Shown: positions 1 to 6,516 of the stretch, one piece after another
Position numbering within the stretch: position 1 is the stretch's first letter
Layout of the letters: each line of letters opens with the position of its first letter
Assembly: GCA_012271065.1 (NCBI GenBank)
Contig: JAAXHE010000009.1
Span: 20,977-38,852 of the forward strand
Length of the DNA stretch: 17,876 nt
DNA from: Candidatus Latescibacterota bacterium
GTDB taxonomy: Bacteria; Latescibacterota; UBA2968; GCA-2709665
Direction of reading: 5' to 3'
Made by a program: the position numbers and the translations under genes
The notes under the pieces: model-generated
Seen by the model: the letters and a program-made list of their open reading frames with translations, nothing else
The model's database searches: none
Told to the model about the DNA's origin: nothing

Positions 1-460
1 GGAAGAAGGGCCGGTCGGCGGCGGCGAGCCGCTCCAGTTCCGGAATGGTAACGTCGTTCAGCCACTCGGCCTTGCGAAGGGGCCGTTGCTCCCATGAGCC
101 CCAGGCCTCGTAGTCGAGGTACCGGTCGAACCCCCGTGAGCTGGGATTGCCCGTGAAGCCGACGCAAGTCGTATCGTATCCGGCGCCGCGCAGAATCTCG
201 GGGAGACTCCTCACTTCGGGCCTTAGTCCGCCCTGGTGGCGCAGCGCCACGACCTGCGTGGAAAAACAATCCATGCCGGTCAGCATCGACGCATAGGCGG
301 AGGTGGTCGGGATATGCGGGCTGTAGTTTTTCTCGAATAACACCCCCTGCGTGGCCAGCCGGGCCGCGTATGGGGTCGTCAACCGTCCGTATCCGTAACA
401 GCTCATGTGGGCGGCCCAGAGGCTGTCCACACCGAAAAACAACAGGTTCCGTTTTGGCAT
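1..460 (-). CDS. Sulfatase-superfamily protein, N-terminal part (runs off left edge)
   Basis: The first 153 residues are visible; the C-terminus lies outside the window. The start is ATG at 460 (MPKRNLLFFGVDSLWAAHMS), and the ribosome site is weak. The N-terminus matches the sulfatase/alkaline-phosphatase fold: a beta strand ends in the metal-ligand Asp (D12 in FFGVDS), then comes the 'TTPY..RLA.QGVLFE' segment, then the signature region ending SMLTG. Where sulfatases carry C/S-x-P-x-R, this protein reads T52-T-S-A-Y56, so the formylglycine precursor, the Pro and the Arg are all absent. It is therefore either a divergent esterase/phosphoesterase-like member that may use Thr as nucleophile (as in some relatives of this superfamily) or an inactive homologue. 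It lies 80 bp downstream of the Gfo/Idh/MocA gene on the same strand and is probably the last visible gene of that group. Substrate unknown. Confidence 0.8.
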   Translation of the reverse strand, partial: MPKRNLLFFGVDSLWAAHMSCYGYGRLTTPYAARLATQGVLFEKNYSPHIPTTSAYASMLTGMDCFSTQVVALRHQGGLRPEVRSLPEILRGAGYDTTCVGFTGNPSSRGFDRYLDYEAWGSWEQRPLRKAEWLNDVTIPELERLAAADRPFF

Positions 461-540
461 GGTTGATGGACCCTTCTCGTCCGGCGAACAGGCGGCGGTA
501 CCGACAGGGAAATCACCGGACCCCGTCACCGGTTTCGGAA

Positions 541-1635
541 TCAGTCCTGTATCAGCGGGAGTTGCACAGGCTGTCCGGTTTCGTAACACTGCAAGGCCGC
601 AAACGCGATCTCGTGCGTGACAATTGCATCGTCCAGGTTGCAGTGCGATTCCGTGCCGGTCTGAATGCATTCCACGAAGTGATCCATCTGTCCCTGGAAC
701 GGGTGGTGGGTCACGTCCGCGCTATCGGGCAGGATGGCCGGGATTTCCACCCAGCTGTTCTGTCCGGGATACTTGTGCGACCAGACCTTGTTGTCCTTAA
801 CGGTTCCCTTGTTTCCGAAGATCTCCACAGGGAACGTGTACGGCATGATGCACCCGTAGTTCACGGAGACCTTTCCGACGGCCCCATTGGAAAACTTCAC
901 CAGGGCGACTTCCAGGTCGTCGTACTCCAGGGGAAGGCCGTCGACCCACTTGTTGGCCAGGTAGTCGAACTCTTTCTTGAGACCCTTTCGGTAACCGCCC
1001 GAATAGGCGAATACCTCCACGGGTTTCGCCGCTTCGAACTCGCCCTGTGCGGCGAACCAGCGCAGGGAGTCGATGGCGTGACAACCGCCCGTGAGAAACG
1101 CGCTCACGCCCGTGCTCGTCTTCCTGGCCTCGTCCCAGCCCGTCCACCAGCTTGCGATATCGTGCTGATAGTCGGCTTCCACGTAGAAGACGTCCCCAAG
1201 GGCGTCGTCGGCGACCATGGCTTTGATGGTCTCGAACAGCGGATTCCATCGCAGCACGAAGCTCACCACCGTACGAACGCCCGCCTCGTTCACCGCCGTG
1301 CGCATGGCCCTGATCTCGTCCAGGCTGTTGGCGATGGGCTTCTCGATGACGACGTGTTTCCCGCCCTCCGCCGCGGCGATGGTATTCTCGGCGTGAAAGC
1401 GCTGCGGCGTGCAGACGCACACGATGTCAACACCGTCGTGCGACAGCGCCTGCTCATAGTTGTCGTACAGACCGATGCCCTCCAGACCGGCCTCTTCGGC
1501 ACGCGTCCGGGCGCTGGACAGTTTCCGGCTGGATACAGCCACCACTTCGGTATGCGGGTTGTTGGTGAAGGCCATGATGTGCTGGGTGGAAACCCAGCCC
1601 GCGCCGTGTACAAGAACCCCCAGTTTCTCGGCCAT
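541..1635 (-). CDS. Gfo/Idh/MocA-family NAD(P)-dependent oxidoreductase
   Basis: A 364-residue protein, the usual length for this family of sugar and cyclitol dehydrogenases. I chose ATG at 1635 (MAEKLGVLVHGAGWVS) because a perfect AAGGAGG (1642-1648 on this strand) sits 6 bases upstream; the reading frame stays open further but has no better start. The N-terminal Rossmann domain has the dinucleotide-binding GAGWVS loop (residues 11-16). The family motif EKP is at 98-100, with catalytic-type Lys99. The C-terminal alpha/beta domain has GGCHAID at 183-189, whose His186 corresponds to the usual active-site histidine. The reaction is oxidation or reduction of a polyol, sugar or similar hydroxyl in the cytoplasm; the substrate cannot be read from sequence. 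It lies between two sulfatase-like genes on the same strand, which suggests breakdown of a sulfated or otherwise esterified glycan or cyclitol. That role is inference. Confidence 0.9.
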   Translation of the reverse strand: MAEKLGVLVHGAGWVSTQHIMAFTNNPHTEVVAVSSRKLSSARTRAEEAGLEGIGLYDNYEQALSHDGVDIVCVCTPQRFHAENTIAAAEGGKHVVIEKPIANSLDEIRAMRTAVNEAGVRTVVSFVLRWNPLFETIKAMVADDALGDVFYVEADYQHDIASWWTGWDEARKTSTGVSAFLTGGCHAIDSLRWFAAQGEFEAAKPVEVFAYSGGYRKGLKKEFDYLANKWVDGLPLEYDDLEVALVKFSNGAVGKVSVNYGCIMPYTFPVEIFGNKGTVKDNKVWSHKYPGQNSWVEIPAILPDSADVTHHPFQGQMDHFVECIQTGTESHCNLDDAIVTHEIAFAALQCYETGQPVQLPLIQD

Positions 1636-1713
1636 CTCAAACCTCCTTGGCGTGTTTTCGGGCGGCGGGCGGCCGCGCGTCTGCTTGGATGCGCCCGCGA
1701 CCCGGTAGTGCAA

Positions 1714-3144
1714 CTACAACCTCGACTGATCGAAGAGCGGCACGCGCGACAGGGCCGCTTCGCCAACTTCCAATGAGCCTCCCGTCACCTGTTTGTTTTT
1801 CCTGATGTAATCCATGAGCAGGTCGTGATACTCCTCTGCGACGTCGGGATGATCGGCCGCCACGTTATGCAGTTCATCGGGATCAGACACCAGATCGTAG
1901 AGCTCGGGCGGCGCCAGCGGTTGCGCGTTTCCATCCTCCGACGTGGGATTGTTCTTCACCCAGGGTGTCTGGTAGTTCCATTTCCTGCTGCGAACGCTGG
2001 CGTAGTTGCCGAATCCGGTAACCACGTGCTCCCGCCCGCCTTCAGTGTCTCCGGAGTCGTACCTCCGGAGATCCTCGCCCAGACATCGATCCGGGGTATC
2101 GATCCCCATCAGTCCCAGAAGGGTGGGAATCAGGTCCTGGTGTTGCACAAAGGCATCCACGATCCGTCCGCCAATGGCGTCCACGTCCGGATGCCGGATG
2201 ATCAGAGGCACCTGCGTGCATTGCCAGCGCAGCCGGCTGGGGCCTTTATGGAGTTGCCCCTGTTCTCCCATCATCGTGCCGTGATCGGAGAGGAAGACGA
2301 CGATGGAATTCTCCAGCAGTCCGAATTCTTCCGCGGTTTCCATCAGCCGGCCGAACCACCGGTCGATCAACGCGCACAGGCCCCGGTAGTGCGCCCGCAC
2401 CCGGTGGACCTGGTTGTCGCTCATCCCGTCCGTACTGGCCGGCGGAAAAATCCACTCCACGCCGTCGTGGTCGTCCCCCTCGTAATGCTGCTCCACCAGT
2501 TCGGGCGGGGCAAACCACGGTTCGTGCGGAAAAAAGCACTCCAGCCAGAGCATGAACGGCTGCTGGCGGGCATTTTCCCTGAGGAATTCGATGCCCTTCC
2601 GAATCACCCGCACGCTGCACCAGTCGTTCTCGTCTTTCCAGTCCCGGCTGTTCATCAGAAACTGCGTCAGCACGGGCGATCCGCGGCCGGTGGGATCGAA
2701 CCTCTCAACCGGAACGGCACCCCGGGGCCCGGCCACAACGTAGTCCATTTCCTGTCCGCGTTCCCAGTTGAACTGGACGAATCCCCTGTGGAAGTTCTTT
2801 CCGGGCTTGAACTGGTGCGGCAGATCGCTGATCAGCCCCGTGACGTAACCACGTTCGACCAGCCACTCCGCCAGCGTCACGTCTTCGTGAAACAAGGGAT
2901 GCCAGCCGGCAAGCTGCACCCGGTCCCATTTCTGAGGCGCCCACAGGAACGGGAAGATCGGCCGTCCGGTATAGAGCACCCGGCGGGCGGGCAGCGTGGG
3001 TATGCCTTCGCCGAATGCGGAATCGAAACGAACGCCTTCCTCGGCAAGGCGGTCGATATTGGGCGTCCGAACCGGCGAATCGTCCCGGTAACAGCTGAGA
3101 TGATCCACGCGAAAGGTGTCGCTGCACAACACGATCAGATTCAC
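1714..3144 (-). CDS. Sulfatase-superfamily hydrolase with Thr at the formylglycine position
   Basis: A 476-residue full-length sulfatase-fold protein. I prefer GTG at 3144 (fM-NLIVLCSDTFRVDHLSCY): a GAGG lies 5 bases upstream, and family members begin right at this strand. Starting 24 codons earlier would add an unrelated basic stretch. Metal-site residues are visible: Asp9 in LCSDTFR, the C-terminal SDHG (Asp287, His288) and the HKG at 299-301. The signature region is T50-L-P-A-R54 followed by RVLYTG. It keeps the Pro and Arg of C/S-x-P-x-R but has Thr in place of Cys/Ser, so it cannot be converted to formylglycine by the known maturases. Hydrolysis of a phosphate ester, phosphonate or sulfate using Thr is possible, since Thr nucleophiles occur elsewhere in the alkaline-phosphatase superfamily. 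There is no signal peptide from this start. It is preceded by the DUF899 gene (84 bp) and followed by the oxidoreductase gene (78 bp). Confidence 0.9.
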   Translation of the reverse strand: MNLIVLCSDTFRVDHLSCYRDDSPVRTPNIDRLAEEGVRFDSAFGEGIPTLPARRVLYTGRPIFPFLWAPQKWDRVQLAGWHPLFHEDVTLAEWLVERGYVTGLISDLPHQFKPGKNFHRGFVQFNWERGQEMDYVVAGPRGAVPVERFDPTGRGSPVLTQFLMNSRDWKDENDWCSVRVIRKGIEFLRENARQQPFMLWLECFFPHEPWFAPPELVEQHYEGDDHDGVEWIFPPASTDGMSDNQVHRVRAHYRGLCALIDRWFGRLMETAEEFGLLENSIVVFLSDHGTMMGEQGQLHKGPSRLRWQCTQVPLIIRHPDVDAIGGRIVDAFVQHQDLIPTLLGLMGIDTPDRCLGEDLRRYDSGDTEGGREHVVTGFGNYASVRSRKWNYQTPWVKNNPTSEDGNAQPLAPPELYDLVSDPDELHNVAADHPDVAEEYHDLLMDYIRKNKQVTGGSLEVGEAALSRVPLFDQSRL

Positions 3145-3228
3145 CGAAACCTCAAAACGACGCGCGCAGGAGAAATGAAAAGCCGCCTGGCGATTGACGC
3201 CCGGCGCGCTTCGCACCTTGTTCCGTAC

Positions 3229-3831
3229 TCAGTCCAGGACGTTCCGGCCGCCGTCATCCAGGCTCTCGGGGCGCCGCCAATAAGAGAATTGGGGCGTCCA
3301 GTCCGCTTCGCCGAGGCCCGCCAGGCCCAGCAGCGTCCACATCGCGCAGTAGATGTCTCCAGGTCCGAAGACACACGCGTTCTTGCGGAGAATCGTGTCT
3401 CCGTCTCGCACATAAACCACGGCCCCGGGGTAGTTGTCGTCCCCGTCCATGACGGACTGCTCACGGATGTATTTCCCTCCGCCGTGGGAGGCCAGTTGAA
3501 ACCGCCACCCTCGGGCGTTCGCGAAGCGGCGCTGGGTTTCCGGCGGGTCCTTCGACAGGAGGACAACCGCCAGAGCGGACTCCAGATGCGGGAGCAGTCC
3601 GTTGAAGCCGTCGGCCCAGAGCGTGCAATAGCGGCAGCCCTGGCCCATGTTGTGGATGGCCAGCAGCCTGTCCCTGTCGCCGAACAGGTCGAGCAGCGTG
3701 GCTTCGCCCGCCATCGTTTCAAACGTGTAATTGGCGGCCGCCGATGCCGGATTTTCCTTCTGCAGGGCGTGGAGTTCCGCCATCAGTTCACCGATCTGGC
3801 GCTGCAGTTCTACTATTCTATCGCCCGACAT
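3229..3831 (-). CDS. DUF899 family, thioredoxin-like predicted dithiol oxidoreductase
   Basis: A 200-residue protein from ATG 3831 (MSGDRIVELQRQIGELMAEL). The frame is open upstream to 3933, but that part is Arg-rich and non-conserved, so I chose the internal ATG even though its ribosome site (AGAG) is weak. An N-terminal helix with coiled-coil character (residues 4-26) precedes a thioredoxin-like domain. The diagnostic stretch is HNMGQGCRYCTLWADGFNG (60-78), with a CxxC pair at Cys66 and Cys69 and the WADGFNG typical of DUF899. The C-terminal half contains the expected 'D..YPGAVVYVRDGD' strand region. Family members are predicted cytoplasmic thiol/disulfide enzymes; no reaction has been assigned here. 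It is the first gene of the minus-strand group running into the sulfatase-like genes. It may share their transcript, but nothing in the sequence links its function to theirs. Confidence 0.85.
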   Translation of the reverse strand: MSGDRIVELQRQIGELMAELHALQKENPASAAANYTFETMAGEATLLDLFGDRDRLLAIHNMGQGCRYCTLWADGFNGLLPHLESALAVVLLSKDPPETQRRFANARGWRFQLASHGGGKYIREQSVMDGDDNYPGAVVYVRDGDTILRKNACVFGPGDIYCAMWTLLGLAGLGEADWTPQFSYWRRPESLDDGGRNVLD

Positions 3832-4026
3832 ATCCAGTCTCTTGAAGTGGTCAGATTGTGCATCCCCGTGGCGCCGATGCGCCCGCTTCAGGGGCCTGCG
3901 ACTCGCCGTTCCGTCAGATCCCAAAACGGTCACATAACCTAATGTCTGAGCCCAAACGCCGCAAGCGGAATAGATATCCGGCGGGACAGCGCCTCCGGCT
4001 CGACCTGTTCGTTGAGCGGAAGGCCA

Positions 4027-4055
4027 TTGACATCGCCAGACATACCGAATATCTT
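4027..4055 (+). promoter_or_regulatory. Candidate sigma-70 promoter of manA
   Basis: TTGACA at 4027-4032 (perfect -35) is followed after 17 bases by TATCTT at 4050-4055 (4 of 6 for the -10). The predicted start near 4062 gives a leader of about 46 nt before the manA ATG at 4108. It sits in the 276-bp spacer between the divergent DUF899 and manA genes. This is motif match only. Confidence 0.5.
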
Positions 4056-4107
4056 GAAACGAACGTCCATCGCCGGGTAATGCGAATCATCCGAAACGGA
4101 TCCAGCC

Positions 4108-5094
4108 ATGCTACCGAGCGTGCTTCCTCTCAAACCCTTTTTGAGGGAGATGATCTGGGGCGGCCGCGGCCTGCGGGAACAGTTCGGCAAGGCCCTGCCT
4201 CCCGGCCGGCTCTACGGCGAGTCCTGGGAAGTCTCCGCGTACCCGGGCATGGAGAGCACCGTCGCGGCCGGCCCGTTTTCCGGACGGTCCGTTCGCGGCC
4301 TGGTTGAATCGCATGGCCCCGAGTTGCTCGGCGTGCCGATCTTCGACCGCTACGGCGGCGAATTCCCTCTGCTTGTGAAGCTGCTGGACGCGAAACAGGA
4401 CCTTTCCATTCAGGTACACCCGGACGACGCATACGCCCGGATGAATCGTCCGGGAGAATTCGGGAAAATGGAGGCTTGGTACGTACTCCGGTCGGATAGC
4501 GGCCGCATCGCGTGCGGCCTGAAGCCCGGCGTTGACAGATCCGCGTTCGCGGATGCCATCTACAACAACCGCGTCTCGGATGTCGTCGAATTTTACGACG
4601 CCCGCCCCGGCGACGTCGTCTTCATCCCGCCGGGTACGGTCCACGCCCTCTGCGCCGGGGTCATGGTGTACGAGGTCCAGCAATCCAGCGACATAACCTT
4701 CCGCATTTACGACTACAACCGCCCCGGCGCCGATGGGAAGCCCAGGGAGTTGCATATTGACGACGCCCTGGCGGTTATCGACTTCGAAGCTCCGCGAAGG
4801 AGACCCGTCGCCTCGTCCACGCTGCCCTCGAAACGTCCCGGCCGGGCCCTCCTGGCTGAGTCCGAACACTTCCGATTGGAACGCTTTGGTCTGACCGGAA
4901 GCACGATCGACCATCCCGCCGCCACTTCCGTGGCCGCCCTCACCTTTCTGGATGGAAACGCCGAGATACGCGGCGGCGGCGACGCGTTCCGCGCGGGGAA
5001 AGGGGATACCTTTCTCATCCCTGCTGGCAGGGACATTGCCGTCATTCGCCAGGGCGAAACCCCGCCTGAATATCTCCTGTCGTCGGTCCCCTGA
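4108..5094 (+). CDS. manA: Mannose-6-phosphate isomerase, class I (zinc-dependent)
   Basis: A 328-residue cytoplasmic enzyme that interconverts mannose 6-phosphate and fructose 6-phosphate, linking mannose and GDP-mannose metabolism to glycolysis. It has the length and layout of the short (Bacillus-like) class I phosphomannose isomerases. The start region LPLKPFLREMIWGGRGLREQ and the YGESWEVSA block (36-44) are typical. Zinc ligands are readable: Gln102 and His104 in IQVHPDD, Glu122 in GKMEAWYVL, and His179 in PPGTVHALCAG. The conserved YEVQQSSDITFRIYDYNR region with the active-site Arg follows. The C-terminal cupin-like part is divergent, as is usual. ATG 4108 has only a weak CGGA ribosome site, but no better start exists and the conserved N-terminus begins here. 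It is monocistronic on the plus strand: divergent from DUF899 and convergent with vapC. Confidence 0.95.
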   Translation: MLPSVLPLKPFLREMIWGGRGLREQFGKALPPGRLYGESWEVSAYPGMESTVAAGPFSGRSVRGLVESHGPELLGVPIFDRYGGEFPLLVKLLDAKQDLSIQVHPDDAYARMNRPGEFGKMEAWYVLRSDSGRIACGLKPGVDRSAFADAIYNNRVSDVVEFYDARPGDVVFIPPGTVHALCAGVMVYEVQQSSDITFRIYDYNRPGADGKPRELHIDDALAVIDFEAPRRRPVASSTLPSKRPGRALLAESEHFRLERFGLTGSTIDHPAATSVAALTFLDGNAEIRGGGDAFRAGKGDTFLIPAGRDIAVIRQGETPPEYLLSSVP

Positions 5095-5119
5095 TCCATC
5101 GACGTCCGTGACGTGACAA

Positions 5120-5147
5120 GGCCCCGGGAAAGCGACTCTCCGGGGCT
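5120..5147. terminator. Hairpin between convergent manA and vapC
   Basis: GCCCCGG (5121-5127) pairs perfectly with CCGGGGC (5140-5146) around a 12-base loop; an extra G-T pair closes the base. There is no T-run on either side, so it is not a canonical intrinsic terminator. Its place between two convergent genes (stops at 5094 and 5179) suggests a bidirectional transcript-end structure. Confidence 0.5.
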
Positions 5148-5178
5148 CGCGTAAGTGGGTTCTGTGCCTAACGCAGAT

Positions 5179-5640
5179 TCAACCTACATCATCGTCCACT
5201 TGGCCCTCGCCGTCCGCTATCTCGTCCGTAATCTGCATCAAGTGATCCAGCTCTTCAGGCGTGTATACCGGGATCGTCGCGCGTTTGAAGTCGCCGACGT
5301 TTCGGGTTACGATGCCGTCCGCATTTACGTTGAGGGCCGCATGATACATTACCGCGTCCTCGAAGTCTGTGAATTTCGACTGGAGGGCTTCTTCCAGCAC
5401 GGCCAGGTTTACCGGCGCGACGTCAAGCAGGTCTATCAGGTTTCCGATTTCGCGGCGCGCCCGCCGATCGCCAACCGTCCTGCACGCGAGATAGCGAACC
5501 GTCGTCACCGTCGTTGCATTGACAAACCCGGTAATGTCACCCTCGTCGGCCCTGGAGAAAAGCCGGGCGGCGGTATCTGAAAACGGTTCGCGATCCAGCA
5601 GAAGGTCCAGCACCACGTTGGTATCGAAGAGAATCTTCAA
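5179..5640 (-). CDS. vapC: PIN-domain toxin (VapC-like)
   Basis: A 153-residue PIN-domain protein, the toxin half of a type II toxin-antitoxin pair. PIN toxins are Mg-dependent RNases, often cutting tRNA or rRNA. It starts at TTG 5640 (read as fM-KILFDTNVVLDLLLD), overlapping the antitoxin stop as TTGA (4 bases); a GAGG lies about 9 bases upstream inside the antitoxin gene. Acidic residues fit the PIN active site: Asp6 in LFDTN, Asp95 in DFEDAV, and Asp117 in TRNVGDF, where the 'D.ivTrN..DF' strand is highly characteristic. The sequence resembles the PIN_3 subfamily. The C-terminal tail (about 140-153) is acidic and non-conserved. Translational coupling to the antitoxin and the weak TTG start would keep toxin levels low. 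Confidence 0.9.
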   Translation of the reverse strand: MKILFDTNVVLDLLLDREPFSDTAARLFSRADEGDITGFVNATTVTTVRYLACRTVGDRRARREIGNLIDLLDVAPVNLAVLEEALQSKFTDFEDAVMYHAALNVNADGIVTRNVGDFKRATIPVYTPEELDHLMQITDEIADGEGQVDDDVG

Positions 5641-5867
5641 AGATATTTGTCCTCGAGATACCTCCGGTAATCCTCCGCGTTGGCGCCTTGCAAGGAGCCC
5701 TTCATCGATCGCACCTTGGAACTGATATCAGGTCCATCCCGTCCACGTCCCAGAAGCGCGAAATAGTCGGCGACGATCCTTGAGACGGATTTCCCTCTGG
5801 ACCTCGCGAATTCCTTGGCGACGCCGATGAGTTCTTCTTCCAGCCGAAGCGTAAGTTTGGTCTGCAT
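5637..5867 (-). CDS. vapB: VapB-like antitoxin (DUF6364-type ribbon-helix-helix)
   Basis: A 76-residue protein from ATG 5867 (MQTKLTLRLEEELIGVAKEF), with GAGGG 6-7 bases upstream. The longer frame would start inside the promoter and is rejected. The N-terminus has the ribbon-helix-helix layout: a short strand (TKLTLRL), helix A (EEELIGVAKEFARSRG), then helix B (SVSRIVADYFALL). It matches the DUF6364 antitoxin family commonly paired with PIN toxins. The C-terminal part (about 45-76, ending RRYLEDKYL) would wrap the toxin. It is the first gene of a two-gene operon with vapC. Autoregulation through the palindrome overlapping its own promoter is likely, but inferred. Confidence 0.88.
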   Translation of the reverse strand: MQTKLTLRLEEELIGVAKEFARSRGKSVSRIVADYFALLGRGRDGPDISSKVRSMKGSLQGANAEDYRRYLEDKYL

Positions 5868-5889
5868 AGCGTTCCCTCGATTGTGTTGA

Positions 5890-5914
5890 CGTATTAATTT
5901 TTGAAAAATATACG
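5890..5914. promoter_or_regulatory. Imperfect palindrome, possible VapB/VapBC operator
   Basis: Outer arms CGTAT (5890-5894) and ATACG (5910-5914) enclose an inner inverted repeat ATTTTT-G-AAAAAT (5897-5909); the outer and inner centres differ by one base. It covers the -10 box and the predicted transcription start of vapBC, the usual site for autorepression by ribbon-helix-helix antitoxins. Confidence 0.4.
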
Positions 5915-5935
5915 GCATTCAAGCAGTTATGTCAA
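5907..5935 (-). promoter_or_regulatory. Sigma-70 promoter of vapBC
   Basis: On the minus strand, TTGACA (5935-5930) lies exactly 17 bases from TATATT (5912-5907): a perfect -35 and a 5-of-6 -10. The predicted start near 5900 leaves a leader of about 33 nt with the GAGGG ribosome site. It is the strongest promoter match in the window. Confidence 0.8.
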
Positions 5936-5946
5936 GATCAGGTTTT

Positions 5947-5974
5947 AAAAAAAAGGCGCCGGTAAAGCGACGCC
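5947..5974 (-). terminator. Intrinsic terminator of the DUF5990-hydrolase-cupin operon
   Basis: On the minus strand, GGCGTCG (5974-5968) pairs with CGGCGCC (5961-5955) with one G-U wobble, around a 6-base loop, directly followed by 8 T (5954-5947). It lies 49 bases past the cupin stop and just upstream of the vapBC promoter, so it insulates the two units. Confidence 0.85.
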
Positions 5975-6023
5975 CTGATCGATTAAATAAAGCAAGCGCG
6001 AACCGACGTATTCCCGGTCGCGT

Positions 6024-6482
6024 CTACTCTTCTCCGTCGTAGTACTCCGCGTCGGTCATACGGCCCAGTTTGCCCGGCGGGCGTATGGCCCACTTATCCG
6101 AATCGGGATAATAGCACGGATCGCACACGGGATTGTCGGCGATCACGTAGTAGACCAGGTCTTCATCCGCGCTCGGGTTCCGGATGTGGTGCGCCGTGCC
6201 TGGCGGCTGGACGAACACGTCGCCGGCCTCCACCTCGAACGTGCGGTCGTTCCGCCGGACGATACCTCGGCCGCTGACGACGATGTAGAACTCCCACTGG
6301 ACCTGGTGCGCGTGATAGGGGAAGTTGGTCATGCCGGCGGGAAGCCGCACCCAGTCGACTTCGAACGGCTGACCTTCGGTTTCCAGGGCGCCAGAAATGT
6401 CCTTTCGCGACACGCAGAAACTCCCGCGGGGCGAACGATGCAACTTTTCGTCTAAATCGGGTTCATGGATCTTTTCAATCAT
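6024..6482 (-). CDS. Cupin-domain protein
   Basis: A 152-residue single-domain cupin. ATG 6482 (MIEKIHEPDLDEKL) has GGAGG 8 bases upstream; the longer frame extends into the preceding spacer without a ribosome site. Cupin motif 1 has His57, His59 and Glu64 in YHAHQVQWEFYIVVSGRG. Motif 2 has PPGTAHHIRNPS (His98/99). Together these form the usual 3-His/1-Glu metal site. The C-terminus is unusual for a minimal cupin: a Cys/Tyr-rich CDPCYYPDSDKWAIRPPG (120-137) where known sugar-binding cupins end. The reaction is unknown: it could be an isomerase, a dioxygenase or a sugar/ligand sensor. It is the last gene of an operon, 34 bp after the hydrolase gene and before a clear intrinsic terminator. Confidence 0.88.
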   Translation of the reverse strand: MIEKIHEPDLDEKLHRSPRGSFCVSRKDISGALETEGQPFEVDWVRLPAGMTNFPYHAHQVQWEFYIVVSGRGIVRRNDRTFEVEAGDVFVQPPGTAHHIRNPSADEDLVYYVIADNPVCDPCYYPDSDKWAIRPPGKLGRMTDAEYYDGEE

Positions 6483-6516
6483 ATCGTATTCCTCCAAACA
6501 AGCCGCGAACGATCCT

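Noticed and set aside
370..1776. A 468-codon plus-strand open frame
   Set aside because: Antisense to the Gfo/Idh/MocA gene and the start of the first sulfatase-like gene; no motifs, shadow.
1825..3942. A 705-codon plus-strand open frame
   Set aside because: It lies antisense to the sulfatase-like and DUF899 genes, which have clear family motifs; its own translation is Pro/Arg/Val-rich with no recognisable domain. High-GC antisense shadow.
3939..4109. A 56-residue minus-strand frame (MAGSVSDDSHYPAMDVRFKI...) whose ATG overlaps the manA ATG
   Set aside because: It fills the divergent spacer and looks partly protein-like, but it has no ribosome site, no recognisable homology and covers the candidate manA promoter. 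Could be a gene remnant; not supported enough to call.
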